Assembly (NCBI GenBank): GCA_019638635.1
Contig: JAHBTM010000004.1
Location: forward strand, 1-64,000
DNA length: 64,000 nucleotides
DNA from: Ferruginibacter sp.
GTDB taxonomy: Bacteria; Bacteroidota; Bacteroidia; Chitinophagales; Chitinophagaceae
Reading direction: 5' to 3'
The position numbers and the translations under genes are program-made. The notes beneath the pieces are model-generated. The model did no database searches. It had not been told where the DNA came from and worked only from the letters and a program-made list of their open reading frames with translations. Positions within the stretch are counted from its first letter, which is position 1, and each line of letters opens with the position of its first letter. Shown here piece after piece: positions 43,674 to 53,075 of this stretch.

Positions 43674-44789
43674 TCAACTGTTTAACATCAGCGGCATCAC
43701 CAGCATTAGCAAATCTTCTGAAGGATCCTGTTCTGTAGGCTTAATGATTCCGGCTTTGGTGGCAGTACTCAATTCCATTTTCAGTTCATCGGTATCTACT
43801 CCGTTCAACATTTCAATCAGGAATTTCGAGTTGAAGGCAATCTGTAACTTATCACCATCATATGTACACTTCATCCGCTCATTTCCTTCAAAACTAAAAT
43901 CCATATCCTGAGCAGCCAATTGTAATTCACTGCCACTGATGGTAAGCGCTACCTGGTTGGTGCTCTTGTTGCTGAAAACTTGTACCCTGCGCAAGGCACC
44001 CTGAAAATCGTTTCGGTTTACCATCAGGCTGTAAGGATTATCAGCCGGTATCACCACTTTGTAATCAGGGAAGCGGGCATCAATCAGGCGGCACACCAGC
44101 TCCGTTCCACCATGTTTTATGAAGAGGTGATTTTTATTATAAGAAACATTCAGCTCATCCTCATTATCCGGCAATGCGGCTTTCAACAAAGACAATGGCT
44201 TTTTCGGAACGATGAAAGCATCTTTTTTCGGACACTTAACATCTTTCCGTACATACTTTACCAAACGGTGCGCATCGGTAGCAACAAAGGCGATGGAACT
44301 TTTATCCAGTTCAAAATACACCCCTGTCATGGCCGGACGTAAATCATCCGTACTCACGGCAAAGATGGTTTTATTGATGGCCGTTACCAGTGCAGAGGAT
44401 GAAATGGTGAAACTGTTTTCATCATCTGCCGGTGGCTCTTTTGGAAAATTATCCGGATTTTCACCCTGAACCTTATACTTACCATTGCTGGAGGTAATTT
44501 CCACCGCAAAGTTTTTGTCGATGTCAAACGTCAGTGGCTGGTCGGCAATGTTCTTCAGGGAATCCAACAATATTTTCGCAGGAATACACACCTTTCCAGA
44601 ATCTTTTGCTTCAATATCCATGTGAATCTTCATCACCGTTTCAAGGTCTGTAGCCACTACGGTCAATTTATTCTTCTCAATTTCAAAGAGAAAATCTTCC
44701 AAAATAGGTAAAACGGTATTCGTATTAATGACTCCGCTGATTTGTTGGAGTTGCTTAAGCAAAGACGACGAAGAAACAATAAACTTCAT
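43674..44789 (-). CDS. dnaN: DNA polymerase III beta sliding clamp
   Basis: 371 residues with the three repeated clamp folds and the conserved ends: MKFIVSSSSLLKQLQQISGVI at the N-terminus (first of three domains) and DLLMLVMPLMLNS at the C-terminus. The clamp holds polymerase and many partners on DNA. It is divergent from recX with a 30-bp untranslated gap between starts, unlike the usual dnaA-dnaN pairing, which is absent here. Confidence 0.96.
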   Translation of the reverse strand: MKFIVSSSSLLKQLQQISGVINTNTVLPILEDFLFEIEKNKLTVVATDLETVMKIHMDIEAKDSGKVCIPAKILLDSLKNIADQPLTFDIDKNFAVEITSSNGKYKVQGENPDNFPKEPPADDENSFTISSSALVTAINKTIFAVSTDDLRPAMTGVYFELDKSSIAFVATDAHRLVKYVRKDVKCPKKDAFIVPKKPLSLLKAALPDNEDELNVSYNKNHLFIKHGGTELVCRLIDARFPDYKVVIPADNPYSLMVNRNDFQGALRRVQVFSNKSTNQVALTISGSELQLAAQDMDFSFEGNERMKCTYDGDKLQIAFNSKFLIEMLNGVDTDELKMELSTATKAGIIKPTEQDPSEDLLMLVMPLMLNS

Positions 44790-44808
44790 ATGTAGAATTT
44801 AAGAGAGC

Positions 44809-44816
44809 CAAAGATA
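44809..44816 (-). promoter_or_regulatory. -7 box of dnaN
   Basis: Minus-strand TATCTTTG, identical to the rimP box, 19 nt before the dnaN ATG. Confidence 0.5.
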
Positions 44817-44856
44817 AATTAATGGAATTAATAAGGTTACGATATTTCTCCACTTT

Positions 44857-44864
44857 TATATTTG
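44857..44864 (+). promoter_or_regulatory. -7 box of recX
   Basis: TATATTTG fits TAnnTTTG. Transcription would begin around 44870, which places the more upstream candidate ATG (44822) outside the mRNA and supports 44900 as the recX start. Confidence 0.5.
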
Positions 44865-44899
44865 CAGGGTTTTTGTTTTTTGAACAGAAATTTGCAGCT

Positions 44900-45379
44900 A
44901 TGGAGGAGGCGCCCAAAAATATAGGTGTGGAAGCGGCCGGACGCAAGATCAGGCAGTATTGTGCCTATCAGGAACGCTGCCACCGAGAAGTACGCGATAA
45001 ACTCTATAGCTTCGGTTTATACACCCCAGAGGTAGAAACCCTCCTGTCGGCACTCATTGAGGAGCAGTTTTTAAACGAAGAACGTTTTGCCATAGCATTT
45101 GCGGGTGGAAAGTTCCGCATGCGCCAATGGGGAAAATTGAAAATTGCCCGCGAACTCAAGACCAAAGGTGTGAGCGCCTATTGTATTAAAAAAGCACTTC
45201 GCACGCTCGATGAATCAGCGTACCTCGCCACACTGCAAATGCTGGCCGAAAAAAAATGGGCAACACTCAGTGGGCACAAAGCCATCCGGCAACAAAAAGT
45301 AGTTCGGTATTTATTACAAAAAGGCTATGAATATGAACGTATGGTTCCTGTGTTGAAAAATCTCACCGAAAACACTTAG
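44900..45379 (+). CDS. recX: Regulatory protein RecX
   Basis: About 159 residues from 44900, chosen because the promoter-like box lies downstream of the other ATG. The RecX pattern of three-helix repeats is clear: KIRQYCAYQERCHREVRDKLY, LIEEQFLNEERFAIAFAGGKF and RQQKVVRYLLQKGYEYE. RecX restrains RecA filament growth. recA is not in this window. Confidence 0.88.
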   Translation: MEEAPKNIGVEAAGRKIRQYCAYQERCHREVRDKLYSFGLYTPEVETLLSALIEEQFLNEERFAIAFAGGKFRMRQWGKLKIARELKTKGVSAYCIKKALRTLDESAYLATLQMLAEKKWATLSGHKAIRQQKVVRYLLQKGYEYERMVPVLKNLTENT

Positions 45380-45486
45380 CATATACATTGTTAACCTACC
45401 CATCCATTCCTATGCACCTGGGGTGACGTATGACAATCCTCAACGATTCGTAATTTCTTAACACCCGCCGGCAGTATATTTACACC

Positions 45487-45963
45487 ATGGCAGAAACATT
45501 ACAAACCATTGCGGGTAGCCGTCAGGAACAATATGAAGGGTTGATTCCACAAATTGCGGCACTGATTGAAGGAGAAAACAACCTAGTGGCCAACATGGCA
45601 AATGTATCTGCGGCATTAAAAGAGCAGTTTAACTGGCTGTGGGTAGGGTTTTATCTGGTAGAGGATACAGAATTGGTGCTTGGTCCCTTTCAGGGCCCGA
45701 TTGCATGTACGCGTATCCGTTATGGTAGGGGTGTTTGCGGTTCAGCATGGGAAGCCCAACGTACATTGGTAGTAGATGATGTGGAAAAATTTCCCGGACA
45801 TATCGCATGCAGCAGCCTCTCCCGCTCCGAAATTGTGGTGCCGGTTTTTCAACACGGTTCTGTGGTGGGTGTGCTGGATGTTGACAGTGAGGAGCCGGCT
45901 CACTTCACCGAAATCGATGCACGTTATCTGGAAGAGATTGTCCAATTATTATTTCCCGAATGA
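45487..45963 (+). CDS. msrC: Free methionine-(R)-sulfoxide reductase (GAF-type)
   Basis: 158 residues forming one GAF domain. The three catalytic Cys are at 74 (GPIACTR), 84 (GVCGSAW) and 108 (HIACSS), with the same spacing as in E. coli MsrC (84, 94, 118), so the free-Met-R-oxide reductase call is strong. It ends 15 bp inside the 3' end of the convergent alkA-like gene. Confidence 0.9.
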   Translation: MAETLQTIAGSRQEQYEGLIPQIAALIEGENNLVANMANVSAALKEQFNWLWVGFYLVEDTELVLGPFQGPIACTRIRYGRGVCGSAWEAQRTLVVDDVEKFPGHIACSSLSRSEIVVPVFQHGSVVGVLDVDSEEPAHFTEIDARYLEEIVQLLFPE

Positions 45964-46575
45964 TTTCTGCCGAAATTTGCTTTCATTATACCACGCCCAA
46001 AGTAACAGGCACGCATAGGTGCGATATGGTTTCCACTTTTCTGAAATTTCCGCCATTTGCCTCTTGAAAACTTTTTTATCAGCGTCGTCTAATTTGTATA
46101 GTGAGGCTATAGCTTTTTGAATACCTAAATCATCGGCGGCAAACACATCCGGCCGCCCCATTGCAAAAATCAACAGCATTTCAACCGTCCATTGTCCTAC
46201 GCCTTTTATTTGCGATAGTAAATCAATCAAGTCCTCATCACTCATCTTGTACAGTTTTCGGTCGTTCAGTTCGTGCGCCACAAAAAATGCACAGATGTTG
46301 TGGATGTAAGAGGCTTTATTGGCAGATAACCCGATGCTTCGGAGTGTGTCGGTTGGAATTTGAAGTATGGCTTCGGGTGTGGGGTAAGGATCAGGAAACA
46401 GGTTCAAAAAGCGTTTATGGATTACCGTTGCCACTACGGTGCTAAGTTGCTGGCTTATCACTGAGGCACATAATTCAAGATACACCCGTTTGCCCTGTTT
46501 CAGTGTTGGGATGGAAAGGTGCGCAGTAGCCTTTTTCAGCACCTTGTCTTTGTGCAGTACGCTAATATGTTCCAT
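45949..46575 (-). CDS. DNA-3-methyladenine glycosylase (AlkA/HhH-GPD type)
   Basis: 208 residues. The helix-hairpin-helix SQIKGVGQWTVEM (about 121-133) and the downstream DVFAADDLGIQ with the catalytic Asp at about 149 fit AlkA. It is shorter than E. coli AlkA (282) because it lacks the N-terminal DNA-bending domain, like the Mag-type enzymes. It removes alkylated bases. It converges on msrC. Confidence 0.88.
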   Translation of the reverse strand: MEHISVLHKDKVLKKATAHLSIPTLKQGKRVYLELCASVISQQLSTVVATVIHKRFLNLFPDPYPTPEAILQIPTDTLRSIGLSANKASYIHNICAFFVAHELNDRKLYKMSDEDLIDLLSQIKGVGQWTVEMLLIFAMGRPDVFAADDLGIQKAIASLYKLDDADKKVFKRQMAEISEKWKPYRTYACLLLWAWYNESKFRQKSFGK

Positions 46576-46656
46576 GCTTTTCTGTTGAAAAAATTTGAGT
46601 TTACAGAAGGATGCACTGTTATTTTTCGATGATATTGAAAACGAGGCAATAGTTGG

Positions 46657-48144
46657 TTACATAGTCCAACTCACCGATCCGTCTTTTTCATCTTTCACTT
46701 CAATGCCGGCCTTTGCCAGTTCGTCGCGAATGGTATCGGAGGTTACAAAGTCTTTTTTTGCCCTGGCTTCTTTTCGGAGGGTAAGCAGTAACTCCATCAC
46801 TTTACTGAACGATTCATTGTTTTGCTGATTCTCTTCCCGTAACCCCATGATATCTTCCAAATAGACTCTAAAATGCTCCTGCATGCTGCGTAACGTTTCC
46901 GCACTGATGGAATGAAAAGGTATCCGTTTATCTCTCAGAGAGTTGATTACAGGCACCAGCTCAAACATATTCGCGATAATGCGCGGGGTGCCTAAATCAT
47001 CATTGATAAACGTTTCAAATTCATTGATCCAATGTTGTACACGGGTATCCAATGCGGCATCGGTAGCCGTATGTGAACCTCCAGCATCCATAGCCATCAG
47101 GTGTTGATACGCTTCCCACAATCGTTTGAACGCCCGCTCACTTCCAATCAGCGCCTCATTACTAAAATCAAGTGTACTGCGGTAATGGCTTTGCAGAATA
47201 AAAAAGCGAATGGTCATCGGAGAAAAAGCCTGCTGTAATGACGGATTATTTCCGTTGAACATTTCTGTGAGCGTAATGAAGTTGTTGTAACTCTTCCCCA
47301 TTTTTCTGCCGTTCACGGTAATCATATTATTGTGCATCCAGTAACGCACCGGAGCGGAATGATTACAAATGGTACTTTGTGCAATCTCACTTTCATGATG
47401 CGGAAATTGCAAATCCATACCACCTCCGTGGATATCAAACTGAGCACCGAGGTACTTTGTAGCCATGGCCGAACATTCAATATGCCAACCCGGGAAACCT
47501 ACGCCCCAGGGGCTTGGCCAGCGCATGATGTGCTCAGGGGCCGCGGCTTTCCATAAAGCAAAATCAGCTTTGTTTCTCTTCTCTTCCTGCCCTTCCAGCT
47601 CCCGTGTGGTTTCGAGTAAATCTTCCATCACACGTCCGCTCAATTTTCCGTAATCATGCGAGGCAGCATATTTCGTAACATCAAAATATACAGAACCATT
47701 CACCTCATACGCATAACCGGCTTCCATGATTTTTTTGATCATTTCCTGCTGCTCCAGAATGTGGCCGGTGGCAGTAGGTTCAATAGTGGGTTCTATACAA
47801 TTAAACTGTTTCATTGCCCAATGAAAACGGTTGGTATATTTCTGCACCAGCTCCATGGGTTCCAGTTTTTCCAACAGGGCTTTTTTACTCACCTTGTCTT
47901 CCGCTTCGCGGCCTTCTTCTTCAAAATGTCCGGCATCGGTTATGTTGCGCACATAACGCACCTTGTATCCAAGATGTGTGAGGTAACGGTACAATACATC
48001 AAACGTAATGTATGGGCGTGCATGGCCTAAATGACTTTCTCCGCTCACGGTTGGTCCGCACACATACATGCCCACATGTCCGGCTGTAAGGGGTGTGAAA
48101 ACTTCTTTTTCGCGGGTGTAAGAATTATAAATTGATAAAGCCAT
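46657..48144 (-). CDS. cysS: Cysteinyl-tRNA synthetase
   Basis: 495 residues with class I signatures [12 protein letters not shown] (HIGH box) and KMGKSYNNF in place of KMSKS, plus the CysS zinc ligands in [18 protein letters not shown] and [11 protein letters not shown]. The C-terminal helical domain (about 350-495) is standard. KMGKS instead of KMSKS is a known variation. Confidence 0.95.
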   Translation of the reverse strand: MALSIYNSYTREKEVFTPLTAGHVGMYVCGPTVSGESHLGHARPYITFDVLYRYLTHLGYKVRYVRNITDAGHFEEEGREAEDKVSKKALLEKLEPMELVQKYTNRFHWAMKQFNCIEPTIEPTATGHILEQQEMIKKIMEAGYAYEVNGSVYFDVTKYAASHDYGKLSGRVMEDLLETTRELEGQEEKRNKADFALWKAAAPEHIMRWPSPWGVGFPGWHIECSAMATKYLGAQFDIHGGGMDLQFPHHESEIAQSTICNHSAPVRYWMHNNMITVNGRKMGKSYNNFITLTEMFNGNNPSLQQAFSPMTIRFFILQSHYRSTLDFSNEALIGSERAFKRLWEAYQHLMAMDAGGSHTATDAALDTRVQHWINEFETFINDDLGTPRIIANMFELVPVINSLRDKRIPFHSISAETLRSMQEHFRVYLEDIMGLREENQQNNESFSKVMELLLTLRKEARAKKDFVTSDTIRDELAKAGIEVKDEKDGSVSWTM

Positions 48145-48196
48145 TGCTATTTTTTCTGAGTTGTAAAGATATTAAGGTTGATGCGTATCAGCCGCC

Positions 48197-49324
48197 TTAT
48201 TGCTTTTTAATTTCCAGATCAGCGACTACGGGAAAGTGATCGCTGAGTTCTTTTTTAATACGGGTGTACTGACGAATATGAAATTGATTTCCGGCAAACA
48301 CGTGGTCAATACGCAAGGTGGGTGAGATGCCGGCATACGTACGGCCAATACCCGAACCCTTGGCTGCAAAGGCGTTGTTGAGACTTTTGCCGATGGTATG
48401 ATATGCGTAACTATTAGGCACATCATTAAAGTCACCGCAAACAATCACCGGATACGGACTCGCTTCAATGGCCTGCCTGATCCTTTCGCTTTGCCGCGCC
48501 CTTCTCTCAAATCCGCGCTTCAGTTTTGCAATGATGCTTTTTGAATTTCGGATGTTCTCTTCTCCGGTTATTCCGGGTTGTTGCAGGTAATGCCGGTTGG
48601 CTTTGTCGAGTTTTAGGGATTGCAGGTGCAGGTTAATCAAACGAATGGTATCATTGCCAACCAGAATATCGGCATACTGAAAAGTTGAATTGTAATCGTT
48701 GGGGTTATAGCTGATTTCTTTTTTATTCAGGATGGGAAACCTGCTAAAAAGGATGATGCCGAAATGATGGTCATCATCATAATCCAGTTTATTGTTGTAT
48801 GTAAAATGATAATCTGCAAATCCCAGCGTGTCGCGGAAAAATGGAATGTAATTAATAGCACCCGGATTGGTTTCAGAACCTACCATTTCCTGAAAAAAGG
48901 CAATATCGGGTTGATACTTGCGGATGAGTTGCAACATCATTTGCTTTTCAACCCCTCCGTTTTTTTGCTTGCCTATTTCAAAGTGTTCCACATTCCAGTT
49001 CATTACGCGGAATTGGCCAGGCGCCTTGCTCATTTCAAATTTGGCAGGCAAACGAAACTGAAACAAATGCTGGATTGGTTTCCATGCAAGGGCCAGTGTT
49101 AGGATGCCAATAAAACTCATCCGGGGTTTTATGAACAACCACATGCCCAGAAACAAGAGTTGTATCAATAACAGATAGAGTGCTCCAATAGCCAGCAATC
49201 CAATAAACCAATACTTATCGGGTGGAAAAAGATAGGCATAGCATCCTGCCAGAAATAGCAGGGATGCGATCACATTCAGTACAATCAATAAGTTACGGGA
49301 AATCTTCCTTAACCTCCGGAACAT
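48197..49324 (-). CDS. Membrane-anchored endonuclease/exonuclease/phosphatase family protein
   Basis: I start at 49324, since the 13 residues before it look artificial; it then has about 375 residues. Two or three N-terminal membrane spans (residues up to about 90) are followed by an EEP domain with MNWNVEHFE, QEMVGSE, CGDFNDVPNSYAYH, DHVFAG and SDHFPVVADLEI, the full catalytic set of the DNase I-like fold. The topology suggests an exported catalytic domain. Substrate unknown (nucleic acid or phosphodiester). Confidence 0.85.
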   Translation of the reverse strand: MFRRLRKISRNLLIVLNVIASLLFLAGCYAYLFPPDKYWFIGLLAIGALYLLLIQLLFLGMWLFIKPRMSFIGILTLALAWKPIQHLFQFRLPAKFEMSKAPGQFRVMNWNVEHFEIGKQKNGGVEKQMMLQLIRKYQPDIAFFQEMVGSETNPGAINYIPFFRDTLGFADYHFTYNNKLDYDDDHHFGIILFSRFPILNKKEISYNPNDYNSTFQYADILVGNDTIRLINLHLQSLKLDKANRHYLQQPGITGEENIRNSKSIIAKLKRGFERRARQSERIRQAIEASPYPVIVCGDFNDVPNSYAYHTIGKSLNNAFAAKGSGIGRTYAGISPTLRIDHVFAGNQFHIRQYTRIKKELSDHFPVVADLEIKKQ

Positions 49325-49386
49325 AGTTCTAAAGATAAGACAGATTTGTCCACGCCTTGCCAATCATTCAACACACTACGTGATTA

Positions 49387-49926
49387 TTAACCTTTCAGCG
49401 GAGCACCCACAGGTACGGCACAATCGTGTCCGGGTTGCCCGTGAGCAGGATTTAATTTAGCTCCCGGTGTAACAGGTGTTGTACCGGTTGCTGCGGGTGT
49501 CATTTGAATTGGTGCAGGGCTGGCCGTTGGTGTAACCGCAGGAGTAGAAACCGGAGATACGGTGGGTTTAGCTGCCGGAGCGGAACTCAATGGAGCACCT
49601 ACGGCAATATCGCAACGGTGACCGGGTTGGCCATGGGCAGGATTCAAACCTTTAGCGGTTGAAGACGTAGTAGCTGTGGGAGTAACCGAAGTGGGCGGCT
49701 GCATTTTGCTCTGAATCACCGGATTGGTAATCAGCGAATCAGGTAAAATGATATCCGGAGTAGGCGTAACAGTTGCACTGTCGCCTGATGTGGCGGTAGT
49801 GTTTGCAGCAGGAGGTGTGGTTTCTGTAGAAAGTGATGCGTCGGTTGCTTCCGTATCATTGTTATTGCAAGAAACCAGCAGGGTTGCGGATAAGGCAAAT
49901 GCCGCAGCAAAAAAGTATGTTTTCAT
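49387..49926 (-). CDS. Lipoprotein with two copies of an LNPAHGQPGH-C motif
   Basis: About 179 residues from 49926; the signal ends TLLVSCNNNDTE, so Cys20 is lipidated. A low-complexity Thr/Pro/Ala-rich linker carries two copies of a 20-residue motif, LNPAHGQPGH-(R/D)-C-(D/A)-(I/V)-(A/P)-VGAPL, one around the middle and one at the extreme C-terminus. Each has His, His and Cys, a possible metal or cofactor site. I do not know its function. It stands alone between the EEP and VOC genes. Confidence 0.75.
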   Translation of the reverse strand: MKTYFFAAAFALSATLLVSCNNNDTEATDASLSTETTPPAANTTATSGDSATVTPTPDIILPDSLITNPVIQSKMQPPTSVTPTATTSSTAKGLNPAHGQPGHRCDIAVGAPLSSAPAAKPTVSPVSTPAVTPTASPAPIQMTPAATGTTPVTPGAKLNPAHGQPGHDCAVPVGAPLKG

Positions 49927-50116
49927 CTTAAAAAAATAAAAGTGCAGTTTCATTACAGCACATCTCCAAAGTTACTAAAATCAATACATTCAGCGACTGT
50001 TTTTTAAATTATTTGATAGCCGGAAAAGAATCCGTTTTCTTTAAACTATTTTTTAATGCCTGAAACAGAAAAAACCAATAGGTTTACAGCCTGATACAAA
50101 TACAAAAAAATTCAAC

Positions 50117-50506
50117 ATGCATACTTTTAACCATGCCATTAGTTGGTTTGAGATACCTGCGGCTAACCTAGAACGCGCCACCGCTTTTTATGAAACTATT
50201 TTTCAAATGAAACTGATGCCCATTGAAATGCCCAATATACGCATGCGCTTGTTTCCGTTACAGGATGAAATGGAGGGTGTGGGTGGAGCACTGGTTGACA
50301 GTGGCGGATTTCATCGTCCGTCCATGACGGATGGGCCGTTGATTTACCTCAATGGCAATCCCGATTTACAGGAAGTGTTGAACCGTATTCCGGCGGCTGG
50401 CGGTACCATCCTTGTACCCAAGGCGCAAATCTCCGAATCACATGGATTTATGGCGGTGTTTTTCGACTCTGAGGGAAACCGTGTAGGATTACATTCTGTA
50501 GGCTAA
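50117..50506 (+). CDS. VOC/glyoxalase-family protein
   Basis: 129 residues. HAISWFEIPAANLERATAFYETIF is the opening beta-alpha-beta of a VOC domain, and a second half ends AVFFDSEGNRVGLHS. Only one half-pair of metal ligands is obvious (the N-terminal His and a Glu), so its enzymatic function cannot be assigned. Similar proteins are often called PhnB-like or glyoxalase-superfamily proteins. It is monocistronic. Confidence 0.82.
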   Translation: MHTFNHAISWFEIPAANLERATAFYETIFQMKLMPIEMPNIRMRLFPLQDEMEGVGGALVDSGGFHRPSMTDGPLIYLNGNPDLQEVLNRIPAAGGTILVPKAQISESHGFMAVFFDSEGNRVGLHSVG

Positions 50507-51041
50507 GCGGGGAGGACTTTATTCGTGTGTGCCTAAACGTTATGTTTCGAACATTCATGTCGTTTCAGTATTTTGCAATCGTACACCAAACACGTAATTC
50601 CTGAAGGGGCTATCCTCAGCTGAAATACAATGCAACATTTGTTCCGGCAATATATTGCAAACCAGTCCCCGAAAGCTTTCATGATCCGGCAACCCCTCAA
50701 CCTATAATCATCTTTCAGCGACGAAATAAATTATGATAATGTATCAGTAGAACGTATTCGGAGAATTCAACGGATCTCATTGCTCAACGATTGATTGTGT
50801 ATTCTAGTTCAACAAAAAGCAAATGAAACCACTGTTCTGTTCCCAGACTGATTTTATTTTCTCCGATTGAAAATTTTATCGAATCATCCCTTGTGTGTTA
50901 TTCCCGCTAAGCCAGGTTGATTAGTATAAAAAAACCGGTATTGCCACGCCGTATAAGGAGATTAATAGTGAGTGAGATAGAAATGAAAATCGAATTAAAG
51001 TCTATAATTCTTTGGTGATTGGTGCTTAACCATAATAATCT
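50507..51041. other. Gene-free spacer left of the second repeat array
   Basis: No reading frame here is supported. It looks like decayed DNA without long repeats until the first array unit at 51042. Confidence 0.5.
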
Positions 51042-51921
51042 CCCTAGGGCCGCCATACCCTCAAGCCCGTTTTAAAGTTATAAAATAAATGGTGTTCACA
51101 CAATACCCTGGATGGGGGTTAAACGGGGAATGAAATCGAGTTGAAATAAGAAAGAGTAGATAAATCTGATGGATTCGTGTGCATAAAAAAAGCATTCCTT
51201 CCTTGGGCCGCCATACCCTCAAGCCCGTTTTAAAGATCCGAAAATTTTTGTTTCCTGTCAATTCCCGGTATGGGGAGATTACGGGGGATGCGAAGTTGTT
51301 GATATCAAACAAGAAAAAGTTCGTTAAAAAGTTTAAAAACATACAGCAGAGCTTAGGTACCTCAACCTAGAAGGGGTCGTATGATTATAACATGTTTCAA
51401 TGTTATCGCACAATTTCGTTTCATTAACTTAATCCTAAGAGACCACATAATATAACCAGCTCCAAATGTTTTCACGCAATGTAGTTTCAATATACCGACC
51501 CCGAAGGGGTCGTATGATTTTAACAACCATATGTAAAAGAGACATACCTAACCCCGAAGGGGTGGCATAAAATCAATAAAATGTAAAAAATATTTAACCA
51601 AACGGAGAAAATTATATGACGTGTTAGTGCTCAACTATACTTTTTAACCATAGGGCCGCCATACCCCTAAGCCCATTTTGAAGTTATAAAATAAATGGTG
51701 TTCACACATTACCCCGGATGAGGGTTAAATGGGTAATGAAATCGAGTTGAAATAAGAACGAGTAGATAAATCTGATGGATTTGTGTGCATTAAAAAACAC
51801 TCCTTCCTAGGGCCGCCATACCCTCAAGCCCGTTTTAAAGTTCGGAAAAATCTTGATTCCTGACAATTCCCCTGATGGAGAGTTTACGGAGTATGTGAAG
51901 TTATTGGAGTCACACAAGAAA
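51042..51921 (+). repeat. Second array of the dispersed repeat, plus orientation
   Basis: Four units: 51042-51165 and 51650-51775 (subtype I, with ATAAAATAAATGGTGTTCAC and GAAATCGAGTTGAAATAAG), and 51201-51316 and 51806-51921 (subtype II, with CCTGTCAATTCCC-like boxes). They alternate I, II, I, II with about 35 bp between I and II and about 605 bp between repeats of the pair. Between the two I-II pairs lie CCCCGAAGGGG palindromes (51373, 51497, 51551). The unit at 51201 plus its flank is nearly the reverse complement of 28099-28256. Confidence 0.85.
51494..51575 (+). repeat. CCCCGAAGGGG palindromes (REP-like)
   Basis: ACCCCGAAGGGGT-type hairpins at 51497-51512 and 51551-51563, with related copies at 51373, 51970, 28012-28034 and 27955-27973. 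Each is usually followed by TCGTATGATT and a T/A-rich run. They resemble short REP-like repeats common in Bacteroidota intergenic DNA. Confidence 0.7.
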
Positions 51922-52119
51922 AGGTTCGCTAGAAAGTTTAAAAGAACATACAGAAGCACTTAGGTGCATCGACCCCGAAGGAATCCATTATTATAAAAGT
52001 TGATGACGCAATATCCAGAGTGAGGGATAAATACCAAACCTGTACGATAGGAAATACACCTGATTTGTTTTATCTTAATTCTATTGACCCTGATGGGGGC
52101 CCTTGATTTTAACACTACA
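51922..52119. other. Gene-free end of the repeat region
   Basis: Contains the conserved tail of the composite block (GAACATACAGAAGCACTTAGG and GACCCCGAAGG) and a GGGGGCCC palindrome near 52095. No gene. Confidence 0.5.
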
Positions 52120-53061
52120 TCACAACCCTTCACCTTCTTCAGATGCACGCCGTAGAATTTCTTTTTCTTCGCGTGTTAGCTGATCAAATCCCTTTTGATT
52201 GATTTTGTCTAATATCTCATCAATGCGCGACGGAGTAACCACAGGTGTTTTAGTGTACGGTGTCCGGCTACCGGTATTATAAAAATGTCGACTTCTCACT
52301 GTAGTTTTCTTAGGCGTGAATAAGCGCATCACACGGTCGTACAAATGATTCATCCAAGTGCTTAAATCTATTCCTTTTTTATAGAGTAACGCAAATATCA
52401 ATCCGGTAACCATAGATCCGCAATGTGCAATGAAGTACGCCTGATTGATGTTACCCACTCCACCTATCAAATCAATCGCCAGAAAAATAACGGTCAGTAT
52501 CCAGATTGAAATACCGCCTCGTATCATAGGGAAAATGCGGAAATCCGGATTGAGCACCGTAGCTGCCACCGCTACTGCAATGACTCCGGTATTAGCCCCA
52601 AGCATACCGGTAAATGTACCAACCGGTTGCAGAGATGAAATGAAAGTATATGAACCCAAGTATAAAAGTCCACCAAGAATGCCTCCATATAGGAAAACCG
52701 GAATCAGTTTACCATATCCGGCAACTTCTCTTAAAATATAACCGAAGGTAAAAAGCCAAACCATATTGGTGATTAAACGAATCACATGCGCACCGGTTTC
52801 GGTGAACATAAAGGATAGTAGCGTCCACGGACGTTGTATAAAAATCGAAGCGTCTGCCGGCAAATGAAACCAGGGCACAATTTCAGTATAAAAATCGTTG
52901 GATGTTTCCGGCGTAAAAGTGTACATCAGTCGAATAGCCACCATCAACATAAAAACTACTACATGAATGACCAGTAGTGAAATGAGCTCACCATTTTCGT
53001 ATACCAGAGGCATTCTGGAACGTTTGCGCCGGTAGTCGCTATAACGGTCTGTTTCTCCCAT
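52120..53061 (-). CDS. Rhomboid-family membrane protein, probably catalytically inactive
   Basis: 313 residues (start at 53061; 53073 is also possible). It has the rhomboid six-TM pattern, but the catalytic serine motif GxSG is replaced by GANTG (Asn at about 157), while the second His is kept in IAHCGSMVTG (about 213). The soluble C-terminal tail (about 235-313) has IDEILDKINQKGFDQLTREE, a conserved ending of Bacteroidota rhomboids. It lies 14 bp after a rhomboid with the intact dyad, so a pseudoprotease-protease pair is suggested. A regulatory role is inference. Confidence 0.8.
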   Translation of the reverse strand: MGETDRYSDYRRKRSRMPLVYENGELISLLVIHVVVFMLMVAIRLMYTFTPETSNDFYTEIVPWFHLPADASIFIQRPWTLLSFMFTETGAHVIRLITNMVWLFTFGYILREVAGYGKLIPVFLYGGILGGLLYLGSYTFISSLQPVGTFTGMLGANTGVIAVAVAATVLNPDFRIFPMIRGGISIWILTVIFLAIDLIGGVGNINQAYFIAHCGSMVTGLIFALLYKKGIDLSTWMNHLYDRVMRLFTPKKTTVRSRHFYNTGSRTPYTKTPVVTPSRIDEILDKINQKGFDQLTREEKEILRRASEEGEGL

Positions 53062-53075
53062 ACAATGCAACAAAT

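Noticed and set aside
51042..51921. CRISPR array
   Set aside because: The repeats are 115 bp, of two alternating subtypes, with irregular spacing and related flanks. No short regular repeat-spacer pattern and no cas gene is present.
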